Below are positions 31,481-43,225 of a stretch of 64,000 bases of DNA, piece by piece. Location: positions 44,253,469 through 44,317,468 of the forward strand of contig QVOM02000073.1 in NCBI GenBank assembly GCA_003586115.2. Reading direction: 5' to 3'. Below the pieces are notes generated by a model that saw only the letters and a list, made by a program, of their open reading frames with translations, searched no databases and was not told where the DNA came from. The number at the start of each line of letters is the position of its first letter. The first letter of the stretch is position 1. The stretch is from Salvator merianae (taxonomy: Eukaryota > Chordata > Lepidosauria > Squamata > Teiidae). A program made the position numbers and the translations under genes.

Positions 31481-32565
31481 CTGTGGAATACCATTTCTTT
31501 TCCACTAGCAAGGGAGTCTATTGCCTTGCTTGTTTTATCTAAAGGAGATGAACATCAAGTTCGTCCATGACAAACAGGCTCTAAATGTTTGAAAACATGA
31601 CATCAGCAACAGTATTCTTTTGTGAATAGAGGTCCTGGTAATATTCAGCCCATCTTTCCATCTGTTTGTCGTTATCTGTAATGATACAGCTGTGGATTAC
31701 TTCAGTGGCATAGTTTTTCTTGAGATGGGTCTGAGAACATTTTTAATCTCATCATACGTATCTCAGGAATGGCCACAGTCAACTGACAACTGAATGTTCT
31801 GGGGCAATAATGATTGGCACATCGTCTTGCTGTCTAGTTGGTGACAATTCAAGCATTTCCAAATGCCATTAGGTGTTCCTCTGAGGGATTCCCCTTGCAG
31901 TTCACAGAACTGACAGGGTGCAACTTTGCAATGCCACCCAATCTGGATTATGTCTCTCCTTCTTGCCAAAAGTATTCATGGGCATACTGCGGAAGTATTT
32001 TAAGGATTATTATTATGGTAGTTCTGGAAGGCTTGCCCAATGGAATTAGCAAAGTGCTCAGGCAAATAAGTAAATGATTGCTGTTGCAATCTGCACTGCA
32101 TTAATTGCAAGTAATAAGGACACAGCACAAGGGGTGTCTTCTCGTGATGATGACGTCCAGCTGGTGCCAATGAACAGGCCAGGGATGCTTCCATGACATG
32201 CTATATCATAGCTTGGTGACAAAAAGGTATTTTGCTTTACAGACATTGTGATGGGAGCAAAACTTCAACAGCATTTGCCAATTTTTGTTCATTTTTCCTA
32301 AGCCAAAGTGACCAATGCAAGCAGACCATGAATCATGATCTGAACCCACCTGAGCATTGAAGTCTCCAGGTAAGAGCAGATGTTCAGAGGCAGGAGCACT
32401 CCTGACAACAGATTCCAAGTTTGCATAGAACCGATCTTTAGCCTCTGTAGAAGCACAGAGTGCTGGGGCATAGATAATGAAGATTGCAGGGCCTGAAAAA
32501 GTTAAAGGATAAAGGGGGAGGATGCACTCCTGGCCTTCAGTTGGTGTCTCTATCACAGAGAGCAG
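31481..32565 (-). mobile_element. Non-LTR retrotransposon fragment (AP-endonuclease plus RT linker)
   Basis: Minus-strand frame 32206-32556 reads IFIIYAPAL, AKDRFYANLESVV, HLLLPGDFNAQVGSDHDSW and IGHFGLGKMN, with the GDFNAxVG motif of LINE-encoded AP endonucleases. Further 3', near 31610-31680, TDNDKQMERWAEYYQDLYSQ is readable, and near 31500-31540 SKAIDSLASGK. Both precede the RT domain in this class. The endonuclease resembles the LINE family whose catalytic region in many animals reads GDFNARVG...GPHGLG. The clade is not certain. Stops and shifts make it non-functional. Confidence 0.82.
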
Positions 32566-32629
32566 GAGTTCCTCCCTGTGCTGCTAGCCCTGTACAACTG
32601 CTGTACCTCTAGTGCCTTCCTGTTCTCTA

Positions 32630-32800
32630 AGGCTGTGTTCAGACATAACAAAAGAGGCGACTTGGAAGCACCTCATACAGTTAGTGTGTGGCACTTGTTT
32701 TCCCAGGTCTTCTCCAATCCATCTTTTCTAGCACAGAATGTTTATGAGATGGGGAGGGGCAGACTGGTGTGTGAACAATCCCATCTCTAAGTCGTCTCTG
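32630..32800 (-). mobile_element. Family D element, copy 3 (inverted)
   Basis: On the minus strand it carries CTGCCCCTCCCCATCTCATA, AACATTCTGTGCTAGAAAAG, GGATTGGAGAAGACC and GAGGTGCTTCCAAGTCGCCT. It ends GTTATGTCTGAACACAGCC. The paired AGACGACTTAGAG and AAGTCGCCTCTTT motifs are inverted ends, pointing to a DNA transposon derivative. Confidence 0.68.
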
Positions 32801-34539
32801 AGCTGCAGACTGCTGTTTGAGGGAAGCCTGGTCTTCTGCAAGGCAGTGATGTTAACGTTCAACCTCTTAAGTTTACAATCCATTATGGTGGTCCTAGCGT
32901 TTCAGTTAAAACTGGAGAACTTGTCTTATTTGCTTGAGGTTGCCTGTTACAGTGTGTTTAGTCAGCTTGTCAAGGCTATTCTCTTGACACTACGGAGCAG
33001 GCAGACTGTGGCAGATCAGTACCTTTTTAACTGGGAGCTGCCCAGCTTAAGGTGGGCAGTAGCTGACCAGTGGGACTCAACAGTCTCTTCCATGGATTAC
33101 CCATAGTGTCCACATTCTTCACCAATCACTTCTGTGTTCTTTTATTGCTATAAGCAACAGTGGCACTGGAGTGACTTGGTACAGCCTGAGGAGGAAAGGT
33201 ATAGAAATTCTGAGTTGCCCAGGCATCAGAGTTTTATTCTTAGCCTCACCGGTGTGATCCAAAGAAGTGCAAGCATGACATTAGCACTGGGTTATCCACA
33301 GGAGCTGCCAGCAAGATGACGTATGGTTGGTCCACCCACATTCAGAGCTCTAGTCCAGATTTTCTGCTGGAGTTTACTCCTTTAGCCTCTTATTTCCCCA
33401 AGACACTCACAAGGCAGAGGGGCTATTTACCCACAGCTAGGGGTTTGAATCATGGCATTTCCACACACTGGTGGGCCATATGTACCATGCATCTAGGGTC
33501 CAAATTCTCTCCAAAGTCCTTCTGGTGTAGCTCGAGGCCTCTTGGTTTCCTGTTTATGCCTGTCACCATGTGGAAGTACTTCATAGGATTTGCTATGTAC
33601 TATCAGGAGGGACTTACACACTCAGCTCTCTGTTTGCAATGCTGCATGACCAACACTGCTAGCCAGCGGTGAAGGCTGGGAGCTGGATGTGACACAGACA
33701 GTTTGCTGACACACTAGACACTTTGCACATCCACTAACAGTAGCTGCCATCAGGCTAAGAAATACAGTCCTAGACAAAGTCCTACACAAAGAAGAATCAT
33801 AAAAATTATGGGCAAAACAGAACCACCATTCTGCAGTGTACTGGATTTTATCCTAGTACGTCAAATTAATTAATATCAATTTAGAGTACAAGTTAGTGCT
33901 TGGATCAAGGATAATGGTCCATTCTGTTCTCATTAAAAAAAAAAACTTGTGCATTTTTGCTCCATGGATACATATATGTAGTATATTTCAAATGCAACAA
34001 GCAGTTCATTATCATCTAGAGAATTCTAACACAACTTAGCTAGTGTTGCAGGGAAAATGATAACTATAGTTTCCTAAACAGAGGTGCATCTATTTGTTTT
34101 ATTACCAGGATATTTTACTTAAAGAATAGAAACCCTGGCAAAGCTGATTCATGCTATCAGGGTGTATTTGTTTGGATCAAATAATAAATTGAACTGAATG
34201 CAGCCATTTTGATTTAATTAGCATCTGTGTGGTGGCCCATAAGGACACAGTGTCCCTTCATATCCAGCAGGCCCAATCTTGGGCCAACAATCTTCCATTC
34301 TGTTTTTCTCATATTATAATAAAAAAAAATGGTCAACCTATGCATAATTCTCTTCATTTTCCAGAGAAATGAGAATGTTTAGTTTGTTTCAGTCTTGCTT
34401 AGCCATACAATTGGAGCCTGTTGTGTTCTTTTATTTTTATTCTGTTCTCCACTGTGTTAGATTGAATGGGCATTAACCACCAGTTTCTTGCTCTCAAATA
34501 TTTTGGAAGCTCAATGGAAATTCAATGGAAGAAGAAGGT
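32801..34539. other. Intergenic, mostly unassigned
   Basis: 32800-33700 may include the 5' part of the LINE at 31.5-32.6 kb, since it lies upstream on the same strand, but no motif is legible. 33700-34540 is anonymous AT-rich sequence. Confidence 0.35.
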
Positions 34540-34975
34540 CAGAAGTACAGCATTAAAGCACATGATTGGCACACAGAAGGTCTTGGATTTAATCCCGTAC
34601 AAGCACATACAGGTAAGGTAAGGAACAGCTTTGTTTCAGATTCTGGAAAGCCACTAACACACCAGCCTGGCATCTTCCAAATATTTTGGCACTGCAGAAG
34701 CTGTTGGGAATTGGAGCCCCAACTCACTGGCAACCCAAGGAGCAGAACTGGCTGGGTAATGTGGCAGGAGCAAGGTTCCAGCTGGAACCTCAATTTGATC
34801 CCTGCAGTGCTGATCTGTAGCAAAGCCTCAACCCTCCCTACCTCCTCTTCCAGTTCTACTACACACATAGCCGCTGCTAAAAAACACCAGGAGGATTACT
34901 CTCAGAGTTGATCATACTAAAAGAGATAGACTAATGGTCTGTGTAGTTTAACTCTGCTTCCTATAAGGAGGCTAT
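34540..34975 (+). mobile_element. tRNA-derived SINE, interrupted or elongated
   Basis: CATTAAAGCACATGATTGGC, ACACAGAAGGTCTTGGATTT and AATCCC form a degraded A/B-box head. The 3' end has ACTAATGGTCTGTGTAGTTT and CTTCCTATAAGGAGG, like the common squamate SINE ending in GGCAGCTTCCTATG. About 250 bases of extra sequence separate head and tail. Confidence 0.55.
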
Positions 34976-35280
34976 TAAAGAGTCTTGTTTATATAACTTA
35001 AGGGAGATTGCCTTATTCCTAAGGTGGCTGGTTTTGGCCCCCTTTCCCAGTGGTTGCTGTTGTGACCACCACCATCACCGAATACAGTGGACATCATGTT
35101 CTGCATCAGCTTGGGAACTGCTATTTTTCCCATCCATAAGGCCTAGACAGGGAGCACTACTAACACATATTCTGCTGCTGCCATCACCACAGGGGACAGT
35201 ATGTAAATAGTAAGAAGGAAGCACTGTAACATGAATGCTAGTCCTGAAAAAAATGTAAGTCCAGTGAGTGAGGAAGATAG
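34976..35280. other. Intergenic, no feature recognised
   Basis: CACCACCATCACCG and similar trinucleotide-rich patches only. Confidence 0.4.
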
Positions 35281-35690
35281 AGGCCCTGGCCAGATAGCAT
35301 CATTATGGATCCACTATGGTGGAATTGTCACATGTATCTCTGGCAACCCCACCATAACTATTCTCCCCCTAAAAAGTGCAATACCCTATTTCAGGAAAAG
35401 CCAACTCTGATTCTGAGTTTTCCCAAAATAGCACTATCGCTTACCTTGTAGCCACCATTGCTGCTCTGGCCACCATGCATGTGTGGGGGCTAAAAAGTCA
35501 TCCACACATGCATGGTGGTGGCATCGCACACATCTAAGTATTTCACGCCCATGAAATACTCAGATGTGTGCGCGTCATCAAAAAGTGCAAACTAGCCTAC
35601 AGGCAATCATTGCAGAGGGGCTTTTCTCTGGAATATTGCTTCTTGGCACTATATTCAGCTGGTGTCTGAAGCCAGCCAGAGACAGAGAAT
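35281..35690 (+). mobile_element. Family B MITE, copy 2, with two internal hairpins
   Basis: The core TGGTGGAATTGTCACATGTA and TCTCTGGCAACCCCACCATA form one inverted pair. Two further hairpins follow: CCACCATGCATGTGTGG with CCACACATGCATGGTGG, and GCACACATCTAAGTATTTCA with TGAAATACTCAGATGTGTGC. The outer ends are degenerate inverse sequences ending GTGTCTGAAGCCAGCC. Confidence 0.68.
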
Positions 35691-36459
35691 CTGGATAATG
35701 CATAACAGATAAAAAACAAAGCATCTTTCATAACTACCAACATTTTATGAAGCCGATATAAGCTACAGTTCGTGAGTCTCAATCATTGATCTAGGTCATG
35801 GCCTCTTCTTAGCCAGGTTCTCCTTCCTTGACTTTAGTACCATATGTGGGGATTGCAGCTAATGCAGTCCTTGAGAAGGAAGTTCCCTTGCCATTTCCTG
35901 AGCTGATGCTTGACTACTACTTCTAGTTATAGCTCTGCCCTTAGAGGCCATGGGCATTCTAAGGTGGTAAAGTTACCTTAAATGTCTTAGTTGTAGGCCT
36001 TTTGTTGGAAGCAAGAAAGAAATGGAAACAGGCTTTCAATAAGCAGACATAATTTTCCATGAAAAAATTGTACACCAAAAGGAGTATGGGCAGAATTTAT
36101 AGTGATGGTAATTAAATAGGACATTGGAGAATTGGATGCCAGGAAACAGCTATGGGGAATTTTCTTTGGCTGCCTTCAGAAGGCAAGAGGAAAATTCTAG
36201 ATCTTGTTTAGATCCTGCAATTGCCTCTTGCAGCCCCCAGCAGATGGTAGGGAAAAATTGTGGGGCAAGCCTGGTCCCTTACCTTTCTGGAGCTTGCCTT
36301 TGTAATGCATCCAGTGGTGTGAAATACCCTGAACTGTGCAAGCAGCCATTTCTACATTTGCACAGTGGGTATTTTCAGCTGGGTTTTGCCCCCATGCTTG
36401 CACAGTGGGTATTTTCAACAGGAAGAATCCTGGGAGCAAGCAACAGATGAGATAAGTAA
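35691..36459. other. Intergenic, no feature recognised
   Basis: A short direct repeat TTTGCACAGTGGGTATTTTC / CTTGCACAGTGGGTATTTTC occurs at about 36357 and 36398. A 108-codon open frame across it is not a recognisable gene. Confidence 0.4.
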
Positions 36460-36640
36460 TACCACTGTGCAGGAAAACCCAGGTTGGTGTTCTTTTTCCT
36501 GCAGTAGTGATATCCTGGGGTTTCATCTTTATATCCAGGGACTATATTGAGATTGCCATGGATTCATGTGGCAATCCCAACATAGTCCTGGGATAATCCT
36601 GGGTTTTAGAGGCTGTCTAGATACAGCCTTTGTCCTACAT
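36460..36640. mobile_element. Family B MITE, copy 3 (palindromic core)
   Basis: CCAGGGACTATATTGAGATT with GCCA faces TGGCAATCCCAACATAGTCC with TGGG, a palindrome of about 24-bp arms. Outer motifs AAAACCCAGG and CCTGGGTTTTAG are also inverse. The end GGCTGTCTAGATACAGCC follows. Confidence 0.7.
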
Positions 36641-37382
36641 GTCCTTATGGTATGCATGAACATAGGTCTTCCGACTTATTTTATTTACATTTCAACTTAT
36701 TTTACTTAACGTATTTGCTTTCTGATCAGTAAGACTTTGTTTCTCTCAGTGTAGCAAAATTTTGTTATGCTATGTTCAGGTTGTGTCCAAACTCATCTTT
36801 CTTGGTGCTGTAAATATGTACACACCTTCTCGTTTAATTAATGTCTTTACTTTTACTGTACTGTGCATATACATTGTTTTTATTTGGTCAGTAACCATAA
36901 ATAAGCTTACTACTACTGAACGTAGGCCAGCAGAAATTATTGTTAGAAACTTTATAGTCTATGTCTTCTTTTTAAATGCTATGTTTTTGTTAACACATTT
37001 GTTAACAAGTAACAGGTAATTCTCTTTATATCAAGACAAGAATATTTGCTATGTGTGACAAGGTTATTCTTAATATGGCCAGAGGCAAAAAAAAAAGAAA
37101 AAAGGATCTGTTAATTGTTTTTACAGTTTTTCCTACCCCATCAAAACTCCTCCTTGACACACTTTTTAAAAGCATGAAATCCCTGCTATTTTCTGCATCT
37201 GATACCTCTAGTTGCCTCCTGTATGTCATTGTACAGCAGTTTTTTTCCCCCTGTATGAAAAGAACATATTGTGCAAGTAATTGCCTCCTACAGAAACCTG
37301 GGGGTTGTGGAAATCCCTGGGTGCAATCTATCAACAGAAGGCAGTAATACAATGGAGGGGACACCCAGACTGCTTTCACACA
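36641..37382. other. Intergenic, no feature recognised
   Basis: AT-rich. A 117-codon minus-strand frame (37026-37379) and a 98-codon plus frame overlap each other and lack domain similarity. Confidence 0.4.
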
Positions 37383-37562
37383 GGCCCTTTCTGCACTTGG
37401 CCTTATTGTGGATTATATCCCAGAATAGGGACCTGCTATCCACATGCTAGTGCAAACTATGAAAGGTCTTGCCCAGGGCCTGCCATAGTCTGCACTAGCA
37501 TGCAGATGGCAGGTCCCTATTCTGAGATATAATCTGGAATAAGGCCAAGTGCAGAAAGGGCC
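37383..37562. mobile_element. Family A MITE, full palindromic copy, ACA duplications
   Basis: GGCCCTTTCTGCACTTGGCC and TTATTGTGGATTATATCCCA pair with the right arm TGAGATATAATCTGGAATAA and GGCCAAGTGCAGAAAGGGCC over about 75 bases per side. ACA precedes and follows. It is one of the two most complete copies of the family. Arms are about 90 percent identical by eye. Confidence 0.85.
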
Positions 37563-38050
37563 ACAGTATGGGCTATCTTGGGCTAGGTACTCTGGCCCAC
37601 ACTGGGCTGGACCAGCTCTCTTGCGGGCTAAGGGCCATCTACATGCCAGATTGTCCATTCTGGTCCAACTGCAGCAGGTGGGCCAGCCCTTGGAGCTGGT
37701 GTTGGACACTTTGAAGGTCAGGAATTTTAATTCAAGAGGGGCCTTTGCAGCAGTGTGGCACTTCCAACATCACTTTGAGTAGTGATTCCTGAAGTGTCAC
37801 AGAGAAAGGTCTCCATTTGTATTCCAGCCTACAGGGACATGCCATCCACATGCCTCCTTGGTCTGGGATACTGATCTTGGCCTAGTGGTAGACTTTGTTA
37901 TTGAGGTCTATGAGTAAACCAGGCTAGGGCACCATTGGGGCATCCTAGCCCAGTCTATGCTTTACCCTGTGTGGATGGACTGTGCTAAGAGGAAGGCTTC
38001 CCTTATCCCGTTCCAGCATGTGGAAAAGACCCCAATGTCCCAGGGTATGC
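37563..38050 (+). mobile_element. Family A-related internal sequence
   Basis: It contains the hairpin motif GTAGACTTTGTTATTGAGGT and CTATG, as in the copies at 19984 and 52567, and GGCTAGGGCACCATTGGGGC. It directly abuts the palindromic MITE, so the MITE may have landed in or recombined with a longer relative. Confidence 0.45.
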
Positions 38051-38539
38051 TAATGGTGCCACAAAGGCCAAAGTTCCTTATTGCAATTTTCCAAAACTCA
38101 TTAAACAAGAAAATAGCATTTTAATTACAACATAAGGGCAAAACCATGCTGTACAAAACCACGCTATATGAGAGATGGCTGTATATGCCCACCGCTGTGA
38201 AGCTATAGTGTGGAGCTTATCTTCTTGAACATCAAATATTTTTCTTCACTCCAGCACAGATCTTTTGCTCTTGTTATCATTAATGTCATAATTTATCTGC
38301 ACATCGCCCTTCTGTGGTTTACAAGTTCACAAATTTTAAGCGAAGTGGTTAAATAGTTCCATAAACAACCAGTGTGCAGGTATACAATATATACACACAC
38401 AAATCTACTACCTCCCTCTAAAAAATGACAACCTTCAAATGTTTGGAATGATAGTTCAGAACATTTTTCTGTTGATAAGGTATAGTGTAGTGCATTATTC
38501 ATTCATTATTCTTGTGGCTTAGGTTGCTAAAAATCTTTA
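38051..38539. other. Intergenic, no feature recognised
   Basis: AT-rich anonymous sequence. Confidence 0.45.
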
Positions 38540-39044
38540 GCCCTTTCAGCACTTACCTGCTTGTGATTCAGATCAATGGGTCCTGGTTAGCATGGGCTAC
38601 TGATCCAGATCATGGGGAGGCACAGGCAGCATCAGCACTGTTTGCACCGACGAGGCTAATCTGGATTACCCCATGCTGTGGCCACGAAGCTTGTGCAAGC
38701 TTTGTGGTCACACCCCCATGCCTCCAAAGAGTAGGAACATTTGTTCTTAGCCTTGAGGCCTCTGGGAGGTGACTTGCAGCTATGTGTTATAGCATGCTGC
38801 TGAAAAGCAACCCCCGGTACTACCAAGCACAGGAGGTGTGCCTTCTTCATGCCTCCCATGTTTCAGATCAGATGAACTGGTGCCTCTGGTAGACCCAATT
38901 AATCAGACTATATCTTGGAATAGGAGCCTGCCATCTGCATGCTGGTGCAGTCTACAGGACCCCCACCTGGAGCCTACCATAGTTTGTATTAGCATGCACC
39001 TGGCAGGCCCTTATTCCAGAATAAGGCCCAGTGCAGAAAGGGCC
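38540..39044. mobile_element. Family A element, 505 bp, TTA duplications
   Basis: It starts GCCCTTTCAGCACTTACC, ends CAGTGCAGAAAGGGCC, and is flanked by TTA at 38537-38539 and 39045-39047. Inside, CTTAGCCTTGAGGCCTCTGG and GGAGGTGTGCCTTCTTCATG match 29098-29200 and 59890-60010. The right third resembles the short MITE at 37383-37562. No transposase remains. Confidence 0.72.
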
Positions 39045-39069
39045 TTAGTGTCAAGTGGAAGCACTGTTT

Positions 39070-39540
39070 CCTCCTTCCTCTCTAGGTCGAAGCCTGCAGT
39101 AGCAGTAGCAGTAGCAGTAGAAAGAGGGGGACATCTTGGCTGTCCTCCCACCCTGGAGCTGAAGCACATAGCAGTGGAGGCTGCCACCACCTCCTTTTCC
39201 CCTTGGCTAAAGCATTCAGCAGCAGTAGCAAAGTGGGCTGCTGGCACTGCCTTCCCTCTCAGTGGTAGCAAAAGGGAGCACCACCTCTGTGGCCTTCCCT
39301 TCCTGGAGCCGAAGTTCATGATGGCAATGTTGAGGATGCCACCTCTACTGTTCCTTTCCTGTCTGGAGCCAAAGTGTGTAATGGTGACTGTGCAGGGAAC
39401 AGTTGCTGTCACAACCTTCCCTCACTGGAGCAGAAGTGCACGGTGGTCACAGCAAAGGGAGTACCACTCATTCTCCCTTCTTTCTCTGAAGCTGAAACAT
39501 GCCGGCTACCACTTCCATCTTCCCTCACCATAGGTGGGGA
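39070..39540 (+). repeat. Degenerate tandem repeat, unit about 60-66 bp
   Basis: The phrase CTGGAGC(T/C)GAAG or a close variant recurs near 39155, 39312, 39363 and 39428. Each is followed by CAC/CAT, a GGTG or GGCA stretch and a CCTTCC-rich segment. The period is a multiple of three, so the plus strand stays open for 231 codons (38838-39533) and yields repeated LExKxxxV...FP-type peptides. A (GTAGCA)n run opens the array. The open frame reflects the repeat, not a gene. Confidence 0.65.
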
Positions 39541-39545
39541 GGCAA

Positions 39546-39974
39546 AGGGGATGTGCGGCAATTGAGAATTAAGCCCACAACAAAGTCTCTGTTGCTATTA
39601 GGATCTCATTTCTCTGCATGAAAGAAAGCATTCTGGTTCACCACTTTAAAAATAGTGAAAAGCCTTTCTCGTCCGTGGAACTGCCCCTTGCTTTAACAGA
39701 TAATAAGAGGGCAGCATCCACTCAAAAAAGCAAGCCAGACTAATAAAAATATGCACTACAATTACAAAAATCTTGTTGCAGAATCAGTATACTATTCAAA
39801 ATATACAACAAAACCTGCCCTGAAGGACTAATTTTAATATGAACTTCATATATAAAGGCCAGCCATAAGCCACCAAAAATAACATGTATAGTTGCCACTA
39901 CCACCCTCTCTCTGATTCGTTCAGTTGGTCATGTTTTTGAACAGTTTTCTGCAGCTAGTATCATCCTAATACAA
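39546..39974. other. Intergenic, no feature recognised
   Basis: Anonymous AT-rich sequence. Confidence 0.45.
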
Positions 39975-40070
39975 ACCATGCATATTTCAGCAACTAAAAT
40001 ACATGCATATTTCAGAGTGAAATACATGCATATTTCATATTTCAGAGTGGAAATAATGCATAGTTCAGAG
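39975..40070. repeat. Minisatellite, about 24-bp unit, four units
   Basis: ATACATGCATATTTCAGAGT and variants occur four times in tandem, with the third unit carrying an extra CATATTTCA. Confidence 0.8.
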
Positions 40071-43000
40071 AGAACAAAAATGGATTGTTGCCATGAATGG
40101 CAATAACTGAAACCTTATTCATACTAGCTGTTTAAAGTAAGAATTGTGCAGTGCAACTCCAGCTCTCAATTTATATGATCTCAGGAAATGTTAAAGTGTC
40201 TCCCAGACAGCTGGTGAATGATATGCAACCTGCATGTGATACAATGTGAAAGATTGCTTGCAAGTTGCACAATATAATATTCTGGCAAATGAAGGCAACC
40301 TCCAATAGCTTGGGCATTTTGCACAGACTTCATGCTTTAGAAAGCTATTGTGAGCAAGACCTCAGATATAACTTGTACGCTCACCCACAGAAAGGCCCTG
40401 ACCTAGTTGATGCAACCCTGTAGCAATTCAGAGTGCAGAGGGTATCTGCTGTTCTAGAAAGTCCCTGCATGTGAAGAATGAGGGTACAATCATACAGGGC
40501 TTTTTTCAAACATCCTTTTTACAAAATGTGCCTCTTCTACCTAACCAAAAAAACAAACATTTAAATAGGAATATTTCATGTTGCTATTCCTTCACCTTGA
40601 AGTCTGGCAACACCTCTGTAACTACAAGTGCTCCCCATCCAGTGGCCACTGCTAACTTGGATTTCTGGGTCCCTGATTGGTTGGCTGTCCCTAGCAGCCA
40701 TTTTCATTGACTATAGGAGTCTCCGTAGTTCCCCACCCAATCTGCTTCAAACAGGAGTTACCCCCCGAGGTTTTATTTCCCATCTGCAGACAGGGGCAGA
40801 TAATCAGAAGCTTGGGGACACAATAAATGGTACTTGTAAATTTTCTGCCTGTCCCTTGAGTCTTAAATTTACCCCAGGCCTACTACTTTTAGCATGTCTG
40901 ATCACAGCCTGAGTGTGTATACATATATGATATGGGGTGAATGAAAATATATGCTAAGGAACAGTATGATGCCCCTGACAGCTTGCAAATCCTATGAAGG
41001 AAATGTAGGGGGAGAGCAGTGATAAGTGTTTTGCACTTGATCTTACAAACCTCATGTTGGGCTGCTTCCGTACTTGCTGGGGTATCCTTAAATATCACTG
41101 CCTAGGCTGCCACAACCTCAAACCCAGAAATGCAGGCAAAATCCTGCCTTTCTAGGGTGATCCTGAGCTAGTGCTCTGCACCAGACACTGTCCCAGGGAT
41201 GTTTTTCCCAGGGAGATGCACCAAGAGTAGGATTGTGCGTCTTTGCTTAGCATGTCCCTTTCAGGCCGCTGAAGTGAGAACAGGCCATAACTATTTACTC
41301 ACTTTGACCTCTAGGCGACCAAGGATCACTCCAATCAACCATCATATCTAGATGCAGCTTTGGTCTGCAGTGATCAAAATGCAGTTTGCTTGGATCAAAC
41401 ACGGATCAAACTGAGAGCTTCAATCACTGTGGCTGCACCTCTCTGCCTACCTATCTTTGCCTGTTGCTACTAATACCTTAGTGATGGTGATATTTTAGTC
41501 CAGGAAAGACTACATTCAAAGGTTTTCCTTCAGATTTGCATTAAGTCCTGCTTATTCCATTAAACTCCTTACACCAAGCATAATTTTACTCACACAGTAC
41601 CCATGTGCCCATTATGCAAGATAACTATAGTGTGTTTTTGACTTTATTTTGATGTGGAAACTTGCTCATTTCCTACAACTCAAATTCATTTCAAGCCTTT
41701 CAAGCTTCTTATGCTATCATCCCTCTACCCCTTCCTTCTAGAGGTATCCATAGAGTTGGTCTTGAGTTCTATTCCAACTTGGAACAAAACTCAGAATTAT
41801 TCAGGACATTCTGAATGTTCTGTCAGAATACAATTCTGTTCTGTAGAACCCTTGGTCCATTCCAAATTAGTGCATGTGTCCTAGCAACAGAAAATAATGA
41901 GGAGATGCACAAAAAAAAAAAAAAAAAAGGCCACCCAAATAGGATGGGTAATAAGGGAAGATGCTTTCTACCTACCATCTTTCATTCAAGATACAAACCA
42001 TTTGGGCAATTTTAATTTTTTGTTTGTAATGCTAAAGCTTCAAAAAAATCTTTTAAAAATTAACCAATTTTCCAAGTGCTTGGTGGTTGGTTTCAGCCAC
42101 CCTCCACGCTTTGAGGGCCCTCCCTCAAACAAAATTTCATCAACAGATCTGCCTTTGTTCACAAAATATTGAGAAACAATGCTTTACTCATAATTAGCAG
42201 TTTCAAGCAGTTTTTTGGAGGGGTTCTTCTCTTAGTTTTTCTAATAGCTGATGATCACCAGGGAAATACTCCCTCAAAATGTAAAGGTTGAAGACAGACA
42301 CAGCATCTTCCATTTCAAGCAAATCAGGAAGTGCCGTTCCTAATTCCATGGCTCTTTTCCATCACGCACAGTTCTTCCTGGGCACCGCTAGAATGCCCTT
42401 TTCTCTCAGCCATGGTCTGAATTTGACCTTCAGTAAAAGCTAACACCCACAGTGAACAGGAGTCATACGTCAGTGGAGATCTAGACACAGAGCTGCAATA
42501 TTGCACAGAGAATGAAATTCTGCTGACACTAACAAGAGGCTTGTGGAAGTCTGCAGGCACTTTCAAAAATGCCACAGACAAAAGCAAGCAACGATTTTCT
42601 GGGTTGAATGCCTGGATGCCAGTGGCATAGGAGAGAGACAAAGTTTTCTTTGTCTGAGCTCCTAGTGCCCCTGTTCCAGGAGAAAGACATGAAACCGGGC
42701 AGGCATTGTGTGAACAGGCTTGCTGATACCATTTGTACTAATCACTGGGCTGAGAGAAGACAAAATAAGGAATACTTCAAGATCCTAGGCAATGAGGTAT
42801 TGGCTGCTGTTACTGAATATGGAAGGCTGTGATTTTTGCTATTGTCCTGGGGAAATTCTTAGCAACTGTGATTGTATAAAAAGGCACTAATAGTAGATTG
42901 ATTGCTGCTTAGAGAAGCAAAATTTCTGGATTCCAAGCGTTTAAGGACCTAACTTTTTATTTAATCATCCCCTGGCTGATCATTTCATCATTCCTGGCTT

Positions 43001-43225
43001 ACAAACGTAAGATAGGAGCCCTGACATGGACAAGCAGCCAACAAAATAAATGAGGACTTTCCAAGAAAAGGATGGCACACAGAAGAACTTGTTTCTAAGG
43101 GATTTTATTGAAGAGTGGATGAAAATGCCACTAAAGCAATCACAACTTTTTTTTAAAAAATAATGCTTCATAAATTCTTATCCTGGGCTTGGAAAATATC
43201 TCCAAATGGTTCTCTCCATGGGCAT
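40071..43225. other. Intergenic, no gene recognised
   Basis: About 3.1 kb with an A18 run near 41910. Frames of 60-105 codons have no family resemblance. GATCAAAATGCAGTTTGCTT near 41380 is surrounded by short GGATCAAAC repeats. Confidence 0.4.

Noticed and set aside
38838..39533. 231-codon open frame as a protein-coding gene
   Set aside because: It begins inside a family A transposon element and then follows a tandem repeat with a period divisible by three.
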